NCBI GenBank assembly: GCA_030619095.1 | Contig: JAUXCB010000083.1 | Location: forward strand, 1 to 6,780 | Reading direction: 5' to 3' | Origin: Verrucomicrobiota bacterium | GTDB taxonomy: Bacteria > Verrucomicrobiota > Kiritimatiellia > Kiritimatiellales > Tichowtungiaceae | DNA: 6,780 nt | Shown: piece by piece, positions 6,186 to 6,780 of the stretch | Numbering within the stretch: position 1 is the stretch's first letter | How the letters are laid out: each line of letters opens with the position of its first letter | Made by a program: the position numbers and the translations under genes | The notes under the pieces: generated by a model | Seen by the model: only the letters and a program-made list of their open reading frames with translations | What the model was told of the DNA's origin: nothing | Database searches by the model: none

Positions 6186-6563
6186 ATGAAAAACGGGTCA
6201 GATCTTTGGAGCACAGGTCGTCTGTTCAAGGCTTCGTTTAACGAGAAGCGAACGGCGATTGAATCCGTTTACAGCCAAGCCAACCGCGTTCTGCGCGTTC
6301 CAAAGGATACACCGTTCGAATACACTGTTTCCATGGAACCGATCCCGGCATCCTTCTACACCCCTCGCAAAAACATTTTCTCCACCCTCTTCCAATCGAT
6401 GTACCATCTGATGGACTGCGATCCGAAACATCGTCTCTTTTACGGAAAGTTGATCCACCTCTTCCGCATCTGGGTGACCAGTGCCGACAACCTGCTTGAC
6501 GAAGAGGACAAGGTATTCTGGCGGAAAAGAAAGGCAAACTATCCGAAAACCACACCGAGGTGA
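6186..6563 (+). CDS. Hypothetical protein, probably truncated or frameshifted; possible isoprenoid-synthase-like N-terminus
   Basis: The ORF encodes 125 residues and reads as genuine protein up to about residue 110: mixed helical sequence, then YGKLIHLFRIWVTSADNLLD and EEDK (86-109). The acidic cluster DNLLDEED (101-108) in a helical context is reminiscent of the Asp-rich motifs of class I isoprenoid/polyprenyl synthases, which would continue for another 150 or more residues. This assignment is tentative. After residue 110 the reading becomes basic (FWRKRKANYPKTTPR) and stops. At the same place another frame opens with coding-like codons to a TAA at 6608, which suggests a frameshift or a deletion junction near 6500-6520. 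The ATG at 6186 lacks a good Shine-Dalgarno. It lies 51 nt after the DUF456 gene on the same strand, and a degenerate CRISPR repeat lies about 140 nt downstream. It may be a pseudogene. Confidence 0.5.
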   Translation: MKNGSDLWSTGRLFKASFNEKRTAIESVYSQANRVLRVPKDTPFEYTVSMEPIPASFYTPRKNIFSTLFQSMYHLMDCDPKHRLFYGKLIHLFRIWVTSADNLLDEEDKVFWRKRKANYPKTTPR

Positions 6564-6608
6564 AACTCCCCCTCCCCTCCACCGAGTGGATTATTCAATA
6601 CGATCTGT
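6500..6608 (+). other. Coding-like stretch in a different frame, probably a displaced C-terminus
   Basis: In the frame starting at 6500 the sequence is open to TAA at 6606-6608. From 6518 it reads LAEKKGKLSENHTEVKLPLP and then STEWIIQYDL. Third codon positions are mostly G or C, as in the neighbouring genes, and the composition is balanced, unlike the arginine-rich reading in the annotated frame. No start codon precedes it in frame (a TGA lies at 6497-6499). It could be the true end of the 6186 gene after a one-base insertion or two-base loss, or the tail of another gene joined by a deletion. Confidence 0.35.
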
Positions 6609-6700
6609 AATGGAGCTTCTTCAGGGAGCCGCTGGCGGGGGCGGAACATCCCCACGGGGGTGAGTGACTAAATCCCCGCGAAAACGAAAGCGAGTGTGGT
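6564..6700. other. Non-genic stretch between the broken ORF and the CRISPR-like repeat
   Basis: No intact gene is visible on either strand. The first part is the end of the alternate-frame stretch (to 6608). It is followed by G-rich sequence and a segment at 6635-6668 that shares features with the repeat at 6701. The interval 6669-6700 is 32 nt, a spacer-like length. A 60-codon plus-strand ORF at 6481-6663 is arginine- and glycine-rich and not credible. Confidence 0.4.
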
Positions 6701-6734
6701 GCTTCAATCCACGCCCCGCGCGGGGGGGGGTGAC
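6635..6734 (-). CRISPR. Degenerate type I-C-like CRISPR repeat, possibly the trailer end of a decayed array
   Basis: Segment 6701-6734 reads on the plus strand GCTTCAATCCACGCCCCGCG, then CGGGGGGGGG and TGAC. This is very close to the reverse complement of type I-C repeats (GTCGC, GC-rich palindrome, GTGGATTGAAAC), with small changes and an expanded G run. CCCCGCGCGGGG (6714-6725) is the palindromic core. Read on the minus strand, a 32-nt spacer-like interval (6700-6669) follows. Then comes a second block beginning GTCAC (6668 downward) with a C-rich stretch and GTGGGG, whose 3' half no longer matches, as is common for terminal repeats. In that reading the leader and any cas genes would lie to the right, outside the window. 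Only one repeat is convincing; no second good copy occurs in the last 46 nt. Confidence 0.5.
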
Positions 6735-6780
6735 GAACTGCCGTGTCCGCACTCCACTAGATAATCCCAGTCAACCAGAC

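Noticed and set aside
6770..6780. GTCAACCAGAC as the start of a further CRISPR repeat 35 nt after 6734
   Set aside because: The spacing is right for type I-C, but the match to GTTTCAATCCAC needs several gaps and the window ends there.

Overview
This 6.8-kb window is a stretch of bacterial chromosome, mostly ordinary housekeeping genes, that ends at its right edge in a broken gene and a degenerate CRISPR repeat. An LptF/LptG-family permease points to a diderm (LPS-type) cell. The anaerobe-like biotin synthase and the DUF134 regulator fit an anaerobic lifestyle. The L20 protein, from memory, resembles PVC-superphylum sequences (for example 'NRKMLSE' and 'HRKHKK' are close to chlamydial L20). 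A Kiritimatiellota/Verrucomicrobiota-type organism is my best guess, but it is inference only.

Layout from left to right. (1) 1-1268, minus strand: bioB (biotin synthase), followed downstream by the 5' part of a DUF134 DNA-binding protein that runs off the left edge and has its own promoter/operator-like region. (2) 1269-1474: divergent promoter region. (3) 1475-3065, plus strand: a long-form serine O-acetyltransferase (EpsC/CysE), then the ribosomal protein pair rpmI-rplT behind its own promoter and without infC. A bidirectional hairpin terminator at 3085-3115 closes this block. (4) 3123-5271, minus strand: folD followed after 4 nt by an LptF/LptG permease, which converges on rplT. (5) 5272-5336: compact divergent promoter region with a perfect 7-bp inverted repeat. 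(6) 5337-6563, plus strand: a DUF167 (YggU-like) protein, a DUF456 membrane protein and a 125-codon ORF that looks truncated or frameshifted. (7) 6564-6780: no intact gene. It holds a leftover coding-like stretch in another frame and a degenerate type I-C-like CRISPR repeat at 6701-6734, possibly with a more decayed terminal repeat at 6635-6668.

The genes serve separate core pathways: biotin, cysteine, translation, one-carbon/folate and outer-membrane LPS transport. They do not form a single system. I found no convincing new multi-gene system. The places most worth a second look are the CRISPR remnant beside the broken gene, the cysteine pattern of BioB, and the two palindromes at promoters.
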